A stretch of 64,000 nucleotides of DNA from JAAFJU01 sp043764895 (lineage in GTDB: Bacteria > Cyanobacteriota > Cyanobacteriia > Leptolyngbyales > Leptolyngbyaceae): assembly GCA_043764895.1 (NCBI GenBank), contig JAYUJY010000115.1:9554-73553 (forward strand), given 5' to 3'. The number at the start of each line of letters is the position of its first letter. Positions within the stretch are counted from its first letter, which is position 1. The notes under the pieces were generated by a model. It was not told the DNA's origin, did not search any database, and saw nothing but the letters and a program-made list of their open reading frames with translations. Shown in pieces: positions 8,970-17,629 of this stretch. Both the position numbers and the translations under genes were made by a program.

Positions 8970-9242
8970 AAAGGTTGTTGAATAAACGTCAGAAATCCGC
9001 TAAGCTTATTTCCAGGTATTCAGAGACTTGCATTCATTGCATGACTTAACCTTACGCCTACGAATTCCAAGGATAAAGTTTAATTTATTCTTAACGACTG
9101 GGTGAGAGGGTTTGTTGTGGCTGTTTCTTTCAATGGGATAGCTTTGTAATCTAGTGCCGATGAATCTTTTCAGAGGATTTATGATTTCTCAGTGCTCTGA
9201 ATCCTAATGTTTACATCACACCACACAGCAGCATAGAGATTT

Positions 9243-10475
9243 ATGGGTGACATTCAGGCGACGTTTACATCAACTGATCGTGCTTTTCATATTGAAGGAT
9301 ACGAGAAAATTGACTTCAGTCTACTCTACGTAGATGGTGCTTTCAAGCTTGAGAATCCTGAGATTGCGGATAGCTACCGCCAATTTGGGCGTTGTTTGAT
9401 GGTTGTTGATGCGACCGTATATGGCTTGTACGGCGATCAGATGCGGGACTATTTCAAGCATTATGAGATTGATTTGACGGTTTTCCCGGTCGCAATCAAG
9501 GAACCAGACAAAACCTTGCGATCGTTTGAAAAAATCATTGATGCTTTTGCTGATTTTGGCCTAGTTCGTAAGGAACCTGTGCTCGTCGTAGGCGGCGGAC
9601 TAACGACCGACGTCGCGGGTTTCGCCTGTTCGTCCTATCGTCGTCGCACTAATTACATCCGTGTTCCGACCTCGCTTATTGGTCTAATTGATGCCAGTGT
9701 GGCGATCAAAGTTGCGGTGAATCATGGCAAGTTGAAAAACCGTTTGGGTGCTTACCATGCGTCTAAAAAGGTCATTCTAGACTTCTCCTTTTTGAAGACA
9801 GTACCGATCGGTCAAATCCGAAATGGTATGGCTGAACTCATCAAAATTGCAGTCGTGGGTAATAAGGAAATCTTTGAACTTTTGGAGAGCCATGGTGAGG
9901 CGCTTCTGAAAAGCCATTTTGGCTATGTCAATGGCACCCCTGACCTGCTCAAGATTTCACACCAGTTGACGCACAATGCGATCGATTCGATGCTGAAGCT
10001 AGAAGTGCCAAACTTGCATGAACTCGACCTCGATCGAGTGATTGCCTACGGTCACACCTGGAGTCCGACGCTGGAGTTGAAGCCAGAAATCCCGATGTTC
10101 CATGGTCACAGTGTTGCGATCGATATGGCATTTTCGGCGACGATCGCGCAGCAGCGAGGCTATATCTCAATCCTCGATCGCGATCGGATTTTGGGCTTAA
10201 TGAGTCGGTTAGGACTGGCGATTGATAGTCCTTATCTCACGTCTGAACTACTCTGGAAAGCCACCGAGTCCATTAGCCGAACTCGCGATGGACTTCAGAG
10301 AGCCGCAGCTCCCTGCCCGATCGGAAGCTGTCGATTCATGAATGACTTAACGCGCACTGAATTGGACGCGGCACTTATTGTTCACCGCGAACTCTGTCAG
10401 CTCCATCCGCGCGGCGGCAACGGCGAAGATATGTACGTCTCGTTAGACCGAATGCCTGTTGCTGTGGGAGCTTAA
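9243..10475 (+). CDS. mysA: Demethyl-4-deoxygadusol synthase (sugar phosphate cyclase)
   Basis: Encodes 410 residues. MysA converts sedoheptulose 7-phosphate to demethyl-4-deoxygadusol, the first step of mycosporine-like amino acid synthesis. It belongs to the dehydroquinate-synthase superfamily. The NAD site is seen as GGGLTTDVAGF (117-127), then PTSLIGLIDAS (142-152). NHGKLKNRLGAYH (160-172) is characteristic of the DDGS/valiolone synthase branch and not of AroB. Metal-binding His residues lie in AYGHTW and FHGHS further on. It is the first gene of a tight mysABCD run: mysB begins 2 nt after its stop. Confidence 0.93.
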   Translation: MGDIQATFTSTDRAFHIEGYEKIDFSLLYVDGAFKLENPEIADSYRQFGRCLMVVDATVYGLYGDQMRDYFKHYEIDLTVFPVAIKEPDKTLRSFEKIIDAFADFGLVRKEPVLVVGGGLTTDVAGFACSSYRRRTNYIRVPTSLIGLIDASVAIKVAVNHGKLKNRLGAYHASKKVILDFSFLKTVPIGQIRNGMAELIKIAVVGNKEIFELLESHGEALLKSHFGYVNGTPDLLKISHQLTHNAIDSMLKLEVPNLHELDLDRVIAYGHTWSPTLELKPEIPMFHGHSVAIDMAFSATIAQQRGYISILDRDRILGLMSRLGLAIDSPYLTSELLWKATESISRTRDGLQRAAAPCPIGSCRFMNDLTRTELDAALIVHRELCQLHPRGGNGEDMYVSLDRMPVAVGA

Positions 10476-10477
10476 AT

Positions 10478-11278
10478 GTGAGACCTGTTACCCCAGTGGG
10501 AATCGTAGCCGCTAAGCTAGAGAGTCTTGTTCAGCAGGCTGCGATGATTCAAACCCTTGACCCTGTTTTTAAGCGCGAACTTCAGCAGGCTTGTGACTTA
10601 GCGACCGGACTTGATCCCTATCTCGATCGATGTACGACTCCCGAATCTGATGCATTGGCCGCCCTCGTTCAGCGGACTCAAACGGAAGATTGGAGTCAGC
10701 GATTTTCTGATGGTGAAACGGTTCGTCATTTGGAACAAGAAATGCTGTCTGGCCATGTGGAAGGTCAGTTTTTAAAGTTTCTAGTTCGCTTAACTCGGGC
10801 AGAACGCATCTTAGAAATTGGCATGTTTACGGGATATTCAGCCTTGGCTATGGCGGAAGCACTTCCGATCGATGGTCAACTGGTTGCTTGCGAAGTGGAT
10901 GCCTATGTTTCTGAATTTGCTCAGAAATGTTTTCATGAATCTTCTGTGGGTCACAAAATCACAGTGCATGTTGCGCCTGCATTGGACACGTTGAAGAAAT
11001 TAGCGGCTTCTGGAACGATGTTTGATCTTGTTTTCATTGATGCGGATAAACCTGGATATCTAGATTATCTCGACATCTTGTTGAAGACGTCACTCCTTAG
11101 CTCCAATGGCCTAATTTGCGTTGACAATACACTCATGCAAGGGCAGCCCTATCTAACTGGAGCAACACCTAATGGAGCGGCGATCGCGCACTTTAATGAG
11201 GTGGTTGCTGATGATCCTCGGGTTGAGCAGGTGCTGTTACCGCTTCGAGATGGGCTGACCTTAATCCGACGCGCGTAA
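10478..11278 (+). CDS. mysB: O-methyltransferase forming 4-deoxygadusol
   Basis: Encodes 266 residues. MysB is a SAM-dependent O-methyltransferase acting on the MysA product. SAM motif I is LEIGMFTGYSAL (112-123), and the catalytic/metal region is FIDADKPGY (186-194), as in caffeoyl-CoA-type methyltransferases. The central SDGETVRHLEQEMLSGH is typical of the mys branch. The start is GTG at 10478, two bases after the mysA TAA. The ATG at 10476 is dead because it is followed at once by TGA. Translation is thus probably coupled to mysA. Confidence 0.93.
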   Translation: MRPVTPVGIVAAKLESLVQQAAMIQTLDPVFKRELQQACDLATGLDPYLDRCTTPESDALAALVQRTQTEDWSQRFSDGETVRHLEQEMLSGHVEGQFLKFLVRLTRAERILEIGMFTGYSALAMAEALPIDGQLVACEVDAYVSEFAQKCFHESSVGHKITVHVAPALDTLKKLAASGTMFDLVFIDADKPGYLDYLDILLKTSLLSSNGLICVDNTLMQGQPYLTGATPNGAAIAHFNEVVADDPRVEQVLLPLRDGLTLIRRA

Positions 11279-11364
11279 TTTACATGGCCTGGGTTTCTCT
11301 GTGATACGGATCAAGTTCACGATCAAATTCACAGTGAAATTCAGGCTTTTTAGACATTAATTTT

Positions 11365-12792
11365 TTGAACGTTATTTTAGACGTTAATTTTATGGGAAAT
11401 CAAGGCTTGACGACCGATCAATCAATAGATCAATCAATAGATCAATCAACAGACCAGTCAATTCTTAAAATAAGATTAAAGACAAGTGCAACACTGTTGT
11501 TATTGTTACTCGCATTGCCACTCAATCTTACGCTAACCTCAATAGCATTACTCATCGCCCTACTCACTAAGCCCCTTAAGACTAAAGTCGTCGCTTCGTC
11601 GCCCCAGACTGTTCTCATCAGCGGCGGAAAAATGACCAAGGCGTTACAGCTTGCACGATCGTTTAAGCAGGCGGGGCATCGAGTCATTTTGGTCGAAGCA
11701 CATAAGTATTGGCTAACTGGGCATCGATATTCTTGGGCGATCGATCGTTTTTATACGGTCCCTAATCCTGATCACCCGGACTATCCGCAGGCACTGCTAT
11801 CGATCGTTCAGCGCGAGAACGTCGATGTTTATGTTCCGGTTTGTAGTCCTGTTTCTAGTTACTACGATGCAGTGGTTCAATCCATTCTCTCTCCTCATTG
11901 CAGCGTCATGCATGTTAATGTGGAAACCCTCCAACGACTAGATGATAAGTACACTTTTGCAGCGGCAGCAGAATCTTTTGAGTTGCGTGTTCCTCAGTCT
12001 TACCTAATTACTGATCCTCAGCAAGTTATTGACTTTGACTTCACAGGAGCTGCGCGGAAGTTTATTATCAAAAGCATTCCCTACGATTCTGTCCGGCGAC
12101 TAGACTTAACAAAATTACCATGCAAAACGATCGCTGAAACGGCTGCATTTGTAAACAGTTTGCCGATTTCTAAGCAGAAACCTTGGATTATGCAGGAGTA
12201 CATTCCAGGTCAGGAGTATTGCACCCATAGTACCGTTCGGGAGGGTCATCTTCAGCTCCATTGCTGCTGTGAATCTTCGGCCTTTCAAGTTAATTATGAG
12301 TCTATCAGTAGACCTGATATTGAGGCGTGGATTCGGACCTTTACTAAGCACTTAAAGCTAACGGGTCAAGTCTCCTTTGATTTCATTCAAGCCGATGATG
12401 ACGGTGAGATTTATGCGATCGAGTGCAATCCACGCACACACTCCGCCATTACGATGTTTTACAATCACCCTGATGTTGCTAAGGCTTATTTAGAGAAAGA
12501 ACCGCTAGCGTTGACCGTTCAGCCCTTAGCAACAAGCCGCAGCACTTACTGGACCTATCACGAAATTTGGCGATTAGTGACGCATTTGTGGTCTCCAGCG
12601 CAGACCTGGAAACGGTTACAGATTATTTTTCAAGGAAAAGACGCTATTTTTGAATGGGATGATCCACTTCCATTTTTGATGGTGCATCATTGGCACATTC
12701 CACTGCTGCTGATCAAAAATTTACGTTATCCGAAGCCCTGGATTCGGATTGATTTTAACATTGGTAAACTAGTAGAAATTGGAGGAGATTAG
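11365..12792 (+). CDS. mysC: ATP-grasp ligase forming mycosporine-glycine
   Basis: Encodes 475 residues from a TTG; ATG at 11392 gives 466 and may be the true start. MysC joins glycine to 4-deoxygadusol using ATP. A hydrophobic hairpin-like segment (TLLLLLLALPLNLTLTS and on) lies near the N-terminus, as in other MysC proteins, and may hold it at a membrane. The ATP-grasp core follows, with EYIPGQEYCTHS and the metal site EIYAIECNPRTHS. The N-terminus has TDQSIDQSIDQSTDQS, encoded by tandem 12-bp repeats, which looks recently expanded. It lies 86 bp after mysB and 4 bp before the mysD ATG. Confidence 0.92.
   Translation: MNVILDVNFMGNQGLTTDQSIDQSIDQSTDQSILKIRLKTSATLLLLLLALPLNLTLTSIALLIALLTKPLKTKVVASSPQTVLISGGKMTKALQLARSFKQAGHRVILVEAHKYWLTGHRYSWAIDRFYTVPNPDHPDYPQALLSIVQRENVDVYVPVCSPVSSYYDAVVQSILSPHCSVMHVNVETLQRLDDKYTFAAAAESFELRVPQSYLITDPQQVIDFDFTGAARKFIIKSIPYDSVRRLDLTKLPCKTIAETAAFVNSLPISKQKPWIMQEYIPGQEYCTHSTVREGHLQLHCCCESSAFQVNYESISRPDIEAWIRTFTKHLKLTGQVSFDFIQADDDGEIYAIECNPRTHSAITMFYNHPDVAKAYLEKEPLALTVQPLATSRSTYWTYHEIWRLVTHLWSPAQTWKRLQIIFQGKDAIFEWDDPLPFLMVHHWHIPLLLIKNLRYPKPWIRIDFNIGKLVEIGGD
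11417..11461. repeat. Short tandem repeat in the 5' end of mysC
   Basis: Units of the type GATCAATCAATA are repeated about three and a half times. They encode the peptide TDQS/IDQS repeats ahead of the hydrophobic segment of MysC. The repeat is in frame, so slippage would change the length of the N-terminal tail by four residues per unit. Confidence 0.7.
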
Positions 12793-12796
12793 AGCG

Positions 12797-13828
12797 ATGT
12801 CAGTACTGCGAGTTTTACATTTGGTGGGTTCGGCTGTCGATGATTTTTATTGTGACTTATCGCGACTTTACGCCCAAGGTTGTTTGGACAATACTGCCAA
12901 TCCTGAACGATATGAATTTCACATTGCCTACATCACCCCCGATCGAAAATGGCGGTTTCTACCTGATCTAAGTCATGATTCGATCGCACAGACACCTCCA
13001 TTATCTATTAGTGAAGCAGTCCAAACGATCGTCAATCTTAAGATTGATATTATGGTGCCGCAGATGTTCTGCGTACCGGGAATGACGCAATACAGGGCGT
13101 TGTTTGACTTGCTTAGAATTCCCTATGTGGGCAACACGGCAGAGTTAATGGCGCTCGTTGCAGATAAGGCGAAAACTAAGGCAGTGGTTGCGGCGGCTGG
13201 GGTCGTTGTGCCGCTGGGGGAAGTGCTCCGAAAAGACGATCGACCGTCGATTGAGTTTCCGGTGGTGATTAAGCCGATGAATGGGGATAATTCGATCGGC
13301 GTCTCGCTCGTCCACACTGTAGAAGACTTTGATGCGGCCTTTCAGATTGCACTTTCACACACCGACGAAGTGCTCGTTGAAACCTTTATTCCCTTAGGTC
13401 GTGAAGTGCGCTGTGGAATTGTTGTTAATGCAGGTGAACTAGTCTGTTTGCCGCTGGAAGAGTATGCCCTAGATGCGACGACTCGCCCCATTCGGAGCTA
13501 TGCGGATAAGCTAAAACAAGATGAAGCGGGAAATTTAGACTTTGCCGCCAAAGAAAGCACGCATTCCTGGATTGTGGATGCAACTGATCCGATTACAAAA
13601 GGCGTTTGGGATATGGCCCGAAAAGCTCATCTGGCGTTGGGGTGTCGTCATTACAGTTTGTTTGATTTTCGCATCGATCCCCAAGGCGATCCGTGGTTTT
13701 TGGAAGCGGGTCTCTACTGTTCTTTTGCTGAATCTAGCGTAATTTCTGCGATGGTCGAAGCCTCCGGAACGTCTCTGGAAATATTTTTCGATCGGATGTT
13801 GCAAGATGTATTGAACGTCCATGTTTGA
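12797..13828 (+). CDS. mysD: D-Ala-D-Ala ligase-like enzyme making disubstituted mycosporine-like amino acids
   Basis: Encodes 343 residues. MysD adds a second amino acid (Ser, Thr, Gly or similar) to mycosporine-glycine, giving shinorine- or porphyra-334-type imines. The sequence is a D-Ala-D-Ala-ligase-type ATP-grasp: FPVVIKPMNGDNSIGVS (ATP loop), ETFIPLGREVRCGIV, and a metal-binding end around YSLFDFRIDPQG and FLEAGLYCSF. The ATG at 12797 is chosen because GGAGGAG (12781-12787) stands 9 nt upstream; the open frame extends a few codons further 5' without a better signal. The amino acid used cannot be read from the sequence. Confidence 0.92.
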   Translation: MSVLRVLHLVGSAVDDFYCDLSRLYAQGCLDNTANPERYEFHIAYITPDRKWRFLPDLSHDSIAQTPPLSISEAVQTIVNLKIDIMVPQMFCVPGMTQYRALFDLLRIPYVGNTAELMALVADKAKTKAVVAAAGVVVPLGEVLRKDDRPSIEFPVVIKPMNGDNSIGVSLVHTVEDFDAAFQIALSHTDEVLVETFIPLGREVRCGIVVNAGELVCLPLEEYALDATTRPIRSYADKLKQDEAGNLDFAAKESTHSWIVDATDPITKGVWDMARKAHLALGCRHYSLFDFRIDPQGDPWFLEAGLYCSFAESSVISAMVEASGTSLEIFFDRMLQDVLNVHV

Positions 13829-13881
13829 AAGGTCTACGTTTGAAAGGCTCTCAACCCAATCACCCTGGATCAATAAAAGCA

Positions 13882-15606
13882 ATGCAACGATTTAACCTAG
13901 TCATATTCAGACAGTTCTGGGCGATCGCACAGTCCTACTGGTCTAGTGAACAGAAGTGGCGAGCACGGGGTTTGCTTCTGGTGGTCATCGTCATGTCCTT
14001 GGGCTACACCGGACTAAGCGTGCTGCTCAATAACAAGCGAGGTGAACTCATCTCCGCGCTATCGGCTCAAGATGAAGCTAGATTTTGGCAAACAATTGTT
14101 GTTTTTGCAGGAACATTGGTGCTTTACGCGCCGCTCTATGCCGGGTATGTGTATCTGCGCGATCGCTTGGGATTGGAGTGGCGACAGTGGTTGACGAGCG
14201 ATTTTATTGATCGTTATTTTGAAAATCGTGCCTTTTATCACATCAATCATTCTGACATTGATAATCCAGATCAACGAATTACTGAAGATGTTAAGAATTT
14301 TACTCAAGAATCCCTAGTCATCCTTCTAGCATTGGTTGATTCGGTGTTGGCGATCGCCGCATTTAGCAGCGTTCTATGGGGAATTTCTAAGCCGTTAATT
14401 TTATTTTTGGTCGTGTATGCACTGGTGGGGACATTGACAACCATTGGAGTGTTTGGAAAACCTTTGATGGAAATTAACTTCAACCAGCTCAAGAAAGAAG
14501 CCGATTTTCGATTTAGTCTAGTAAGGGTGCGAGAAAACGCTGAAGCGATCGCATTTTATCAAGGTGAAGCGTGCGAATCCGATCGAATTAAAACCCGATT
14601 TGGCGAGGTCTTTGAGAACTTCAAACGCTTAATTGTATGGGAACTCAATCTCAACATCTTGACCAATGCTTATGAATTTATTCCCTTTATTTTGCCCGCG
14701 ATCGTCGTAGCACCGGGAATTTTTGCAGGCGAGTTGGAGGTGGGAAAAGTGACGGAGGCTCAAGGAGCATTCATCCGAGTGTTTTTCTCACTAAACTTGA
14801 TTGTAGCAAGGTTCCAATCGTTAACGACCTTTGGCGCTGGGGTCGAGCGACTGTATACCTTTTTGGCATCCTTTGAAACGGTGGCTGAAACGGATGGAAA
14901 AATCGAAGGCGTAGAACGAACAACAATAGAAACTCAATCGAGCGATCATCTAGCCCTAGAGCACATGACCCTTCAAACGCCTAATGGCCAGCGAACATTA
15001 ATTCAAGATCTATCGCTTGAGCTACCCGTAGGTGAAGGGCTGCTGGTACGCGGGGTGAGTGGATGTGGAAAGAGTTCTTTGCTGAGGGCGATCGTAGGGC
15101 TATGGGATACGGGCACGGGGACAATAGTGCGTCCCCCATTGGAAGATATGCTGTTTCTACCCCAGCGGCCTTACATGATTTTGGGAACGCTACGAGATCA
15201 AATGGTGTATCCAAAAATGGATCTCTCGATCGAAGATTCACAGCTTAGGGATGTTTTAATTCAAGTTAATTTACCGGATTTAGAGCAGCGACATGGTGGA
15301 TTTGACGCCGTAAAAAATTGGGCTGAGGTGCTATCTTTAGGAGAACAGCAGCGGCTTATTTTTGCCCGTTTGTTACTTAATAAACCCAGCTACGCAATTT
15401 TAGATGAAGCAACAAGTGCGCTTGATCCTAAGAATGAAAAGCATCTCTATCAGAAACTTCGAGAGTCCGGAATGACCTTTCTAAGCGTTGGACATCGGGA
15501 AAGTCTAAGCGATCATCACCAGCTTGTCTTAGATCTCTCCAGTGACACGTCTTCTGGTGATGCAACGTGGTCAGTCAGTGCGTCAGTGCCGTTGGCCCAA
15601 GGATAA
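13882..15606 (+). CDS. SbmA/BacA-like ABC transporter (fused membrane and ATPase domains)
   Basis: Encodes 574 residues from the ATG at 13882; a TTG at 13825 overlaps the mysD stop and would add 19 residues. The N-terminal half has about six membrane segments with the RDRLGLEWRQWLT signature of the ABC-D/SbmA-BacA-YddA class. The C-terminal ATPase has Walker A GVSGCGKSS (about 391-399), the variant signature LSLGEQQR (484-491) and Walker B AILDEATSALD (about 505-515). Relatives move peptides, vitamin B12-like compounds or lipids. Its attachment to mysD (54 bp, possibly overlapping) suggests transport of the mycosporine product, which is inference. Substrate and direction are unknown. Confidence 0.88.
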   Translation: MQRFNLVIFRQFWAIAQSYWSSEQKWRARGLLLVVIVMSLGYTGLSVLLNNKRGELISALSAQDEARFWQTIVVFAGTLVLYAPLYAGYVYLRDRLGLEWRQWLTSDFIDRYFENRAFYHINHSDIDNPDQRITEDVKNFTQESLVILLALVDSVLAIAAFSSVLWGISKPLILFLVVYALVGTLTTIGVFGKPLMEINFNQLKKEADFRFSLVRVRENAEAIAFYQGEACESDRIKTRFGEVFENFKRLIVWELNLNILTNAYEFIPFILPAIVVAPGIFAGELEVGKVTEAQGAFIRVFFSLNLIVARFQSLTTFGAGVERLYTFLASFETVAETDGKIEGVERTTIETQSSDHLALEHMTLQTPNGQRTLIQDLSLELPVGEGLLVRGVSGCGKSSLLRAIVGLWDTGTGTIVRPPLEDMLFLPQRPYMILGTLRDQMVYPKMDLSIEDSQLRDVLIQVNLPDLEQRHGGFDAVKNWAEVLSLGEQQRLIFARLLLNKPSYAILDEATSALDPKNEKHLYQKLRESGMTFLSVGHRESLSDHHQLVLDLSSDTSSGDATWSVSASVPLAQG

Positions 15607-15688
15607 AACGAGAAATTGAGTGAACCAAAGCCCTTTATCACAAAGCGACCTACATACACCCATCGCTACAATCTCTGGAAGATAGATT

Positions 15689-15790
15689 TGTAGGGGCATG
15701 GCTTGCCGTGCCCCAAACCCAACGAAGAATAGATCAATAGGTCTGATTGTTTGGATTGTTTGCAATACTGGGCTTACTTACGCCGCAGAC
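15689..15790. repeat. Palindromic interspersed element, copy 3 (one arm plus tail)
   Basis: Only the right arm is kept (TAGGGGCATGGCTTGCCGTG to CCCAACGA, 15691-15725). The tail that also follows copies 2 and 4 comes next: TTTGCAATACTGGGCTTACT, then CGCCG and CTAGT at the end. The tail runs up to the stop codon of flv1. Confidence 0.75.
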
Positions 15791-15792
15791 GA

Positions 15793-17520
15793 CTAGTACG
15801 CATTTCCCGATTTACGATGCAGCACAGCCGTCACACCTGTGGGTTCAATCACTGAGCCAGTATTCACCACGGCATAGATCAACCAGTGATCGCCGCAATC
15901 CATCCGGTTTTCCACCGTACATTCTAAGTACGACAACGCATCTTTCAAAATTGGATTGCCATTCTCTGCCGTTTCAGTTTCTACTTCTAAAAACGGATCG
16001 CTGCCGGATGCTGTGATTTTCAGAAAATGTCGGCGTAGATTTTTCCCTTCTTTCAATACATTCAGCACAAACTGATCGCCGTTGTGATCCAGCAGGTTCT
16101 CCGCCGCATCCTTCGCTATGGAAACCGTCACTCCCGGCGGATTAAACGTAGCCTGCGAAACCCATGACGTCATAATTGCAGCCTTTGTCTCACCGCGCTG
16201 AAGCGTAGCCACACACAAGGATCCCACGACTCGGCCCATGGCTTGCTCAGTCCGATCGGCAATGGATTCCGTCACGGAGGTTTGCTTTGAGGCCCGGTCC
16301 TTATGGCTTTTGCGCAGCACTTTTGCAAACTCTATCCCGGCGGTCTCACAGGTTCCAAGCACATCATCTGTCGGTGTAAACTTACAGCGCAACGTCTCAA
16401 AGCCCAGCGGATATCCCGCATTCAGCAGCTTCGACTCCAGCACATCTATCGCCTCGCCGCTCCAGCCGTAAGACCCAAAAACCCCAGCCAGTTTAGTCTT
16501 CGATGCGCCCGAGAGAATCAATCCTAGGGCCGTTTGGATTTGGGTCGGTGCGTGACCGCCGAGGGTGGGAGAACCGATGATAAATCCATCGCAGAGTTCG
16601 ATCGCAGCGGTAATTTCATCCGGGGGCGCGATTTCGCAATTGAGTGACATAACCTGAATATCAGTTTCACTCAAGCCCTGGGCGATCGCATTGGCCATCA
16701 GTCCGGTGTTCCCGTACGCAGACGTGTAGAGCAACGCAACAGATAATGCTTTTTGACTTTGAGCTTCACACCAATCGCGGTAGTCCATCATCAGCCGACT
16801 GACACTGTAGCGAACGATTGGCCCATGATCGGGGGCAACGAGTTTAATTGAGAACCGAGCCACTTTGTCGAGTGCATTTTCGATTTGTTTGGATTGGGTC
16901 GCGTGGTTGCAATCGAAGTAGTAGGCGCGATCGTCTTGGAGTGCTTTCCAGTTTTCATCTAGAACCTCATCACTGCACACATGACACCCAAACAACTTAT
17001 CGGAAAACAACACCTTCGTTGCAGAATCATAAACGCACAATCCATCGGGATGGCGCGGCGTAGGCTTCGTTATAAACTTCAGCTCATGTCCCTCACCGAG
17101 ATCAATCACATCGCCTGCGCGAACCGGAACGATCGGGAGTTCTTGGTCTGGAAATGCGGCTCTGAGGGTATTTGCCGCTGGGTGAGAACAAACAATTTTG
17201 GCTCGATAAGCAAGCGGAAGCAGGGCTTTCAGGGTTTCAATTCGGTTGGGATTAACATGATTGAGAACAATATAATTAATCTGTTGATAATATTCGTGCT
17301 GCTGCAACTCCTCAATAAACATTGTTGTAAACGACCCACCGGGCGGATCGATTAGCGCCACTTCTCGTGCTTGGATTAAGTAAGTATTTACGGTCGTCCC
17401 TTTGCCCTTTGCATAGTCTGCTTCAAACCGAAGTTGGTCCCAAATCCGCGATCGAATCACTAGGGTTTGAGGGGCAATTTCAGTGATTTGAACATCACGA
17501 GGACGAGTAGCAGTAGGCAT
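15793..17520 (-). CDS. flv1: Flavodiiron protein Flv1
   Basis: Encodes 575 residues in the cyanobacterial three-domain form: beta-lactamase-like (1-260), flavodoxin-like (from about 263, VALLYTSAYGNTG) and C-terminal flavin reductase (about 420-575). Flv1 works with Flv3 to reduce O2 to water with electrons from photosystem I without making H2O2. The canonical diiron ligands are replaced. The H-x-E-x-D-H position reads H88-V-N-P-N-R93, and the later His is replaced by Arg in PTPRHPD. This is the known Flv1-type pattern. It lies 109 bp downstream of flv3 on the same strand. Confidence 0.93.
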   Translation of the reverse strand: MPTATRPRDVQITEIAPQTLVIRSRIWDQLRFEADYAKGKGTTVNTYLIQAREVALIDPPGGSFTTMFIEELQQHEYYQQINYIVLNHVNPNRIETLKALLPLAYRAKIVCSHPAANTLRAAFPDQELPIVPVRAGDVIDLGEGHELKFITKPTPRHPDGLCVYDSATKVLFSDKLFGCHVCSDEVLDENWKALQDDRAYYFDCNHATQSKQIENALDKVARFSIKLVAPDHGPIVRYSVSRLMMDYRDWCEAQSQKALSVALLYTSAYGNTGLMANAIAQGLSETDIQVMSLNCEIAPPDEITAAIELCDGFIIGSPTLGGHAPTQIQTALGLILSGASKTKLAGVFGSYGWSGEAIDVLESKLLNAGYPLGFETLRCKFTPTDDVLGTCETAGIEFAKVLRKSHKDRASKQTSVTESIADRTEQAMGRVVGSLCVATLQRGETKAAIMTSWVSQATFNPPGVTVSIAKDAAENLLDHNGDQFVLNVLKEGKNLRRHFLKITASGSDPFLEVETETAENGNPILKDALSYLECTVENRMDCGDHWLIYAVVNTGSVIEPTGVTAVLHRKSGNAY

Positions 17521-17576
17521 AGGGCATTCCGATAAGTTAGATGGATTTAGATAGATTGACCAATCAACGAATGATC

Positions 17577-17607
17577 CCGCAGGGGTCTATTACATCGACC
17601 CCTACGG
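17577..17607. repeat. Hairpin between flv3 and flv1
   Basis: AGGGGTC pairs with GACCCCT around a 9-nt loop, extended by CCG/CGG across one mismatch. It sits 24 bp after the flv3 stop side and 57 bp before flv1. No T-run follows, so it may tune read-through or message stability between the two genes. Confidence 0.5.
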
Positions 17608-17629
17608 AACTTTTCCGTGATTCATTACA

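Larger units (their letters stand above)
8216..9242. other. 1-kb spacer between the peroxidase gene and mysA
   Basis: No convincing gene is seen. A 60-codon TTG-initiated frame at 8400-8585 lacks a ribosome-binding site or family resemblance. The spacer holds a sigma70-like promoter candidate (8741-8769) and a 36-bp perfect-arm inverted repeat (8934-8969). The rest is AT-rich and probably carries the control region for the mys genes. Confidence 0.5.

Noticed and set aside
8858..9049. 63-codon frame covering the 36-bp hairpin
   Set aside because: Part of it is encoded by the inverted repeat; no start signal and no resemblance to known proteins.
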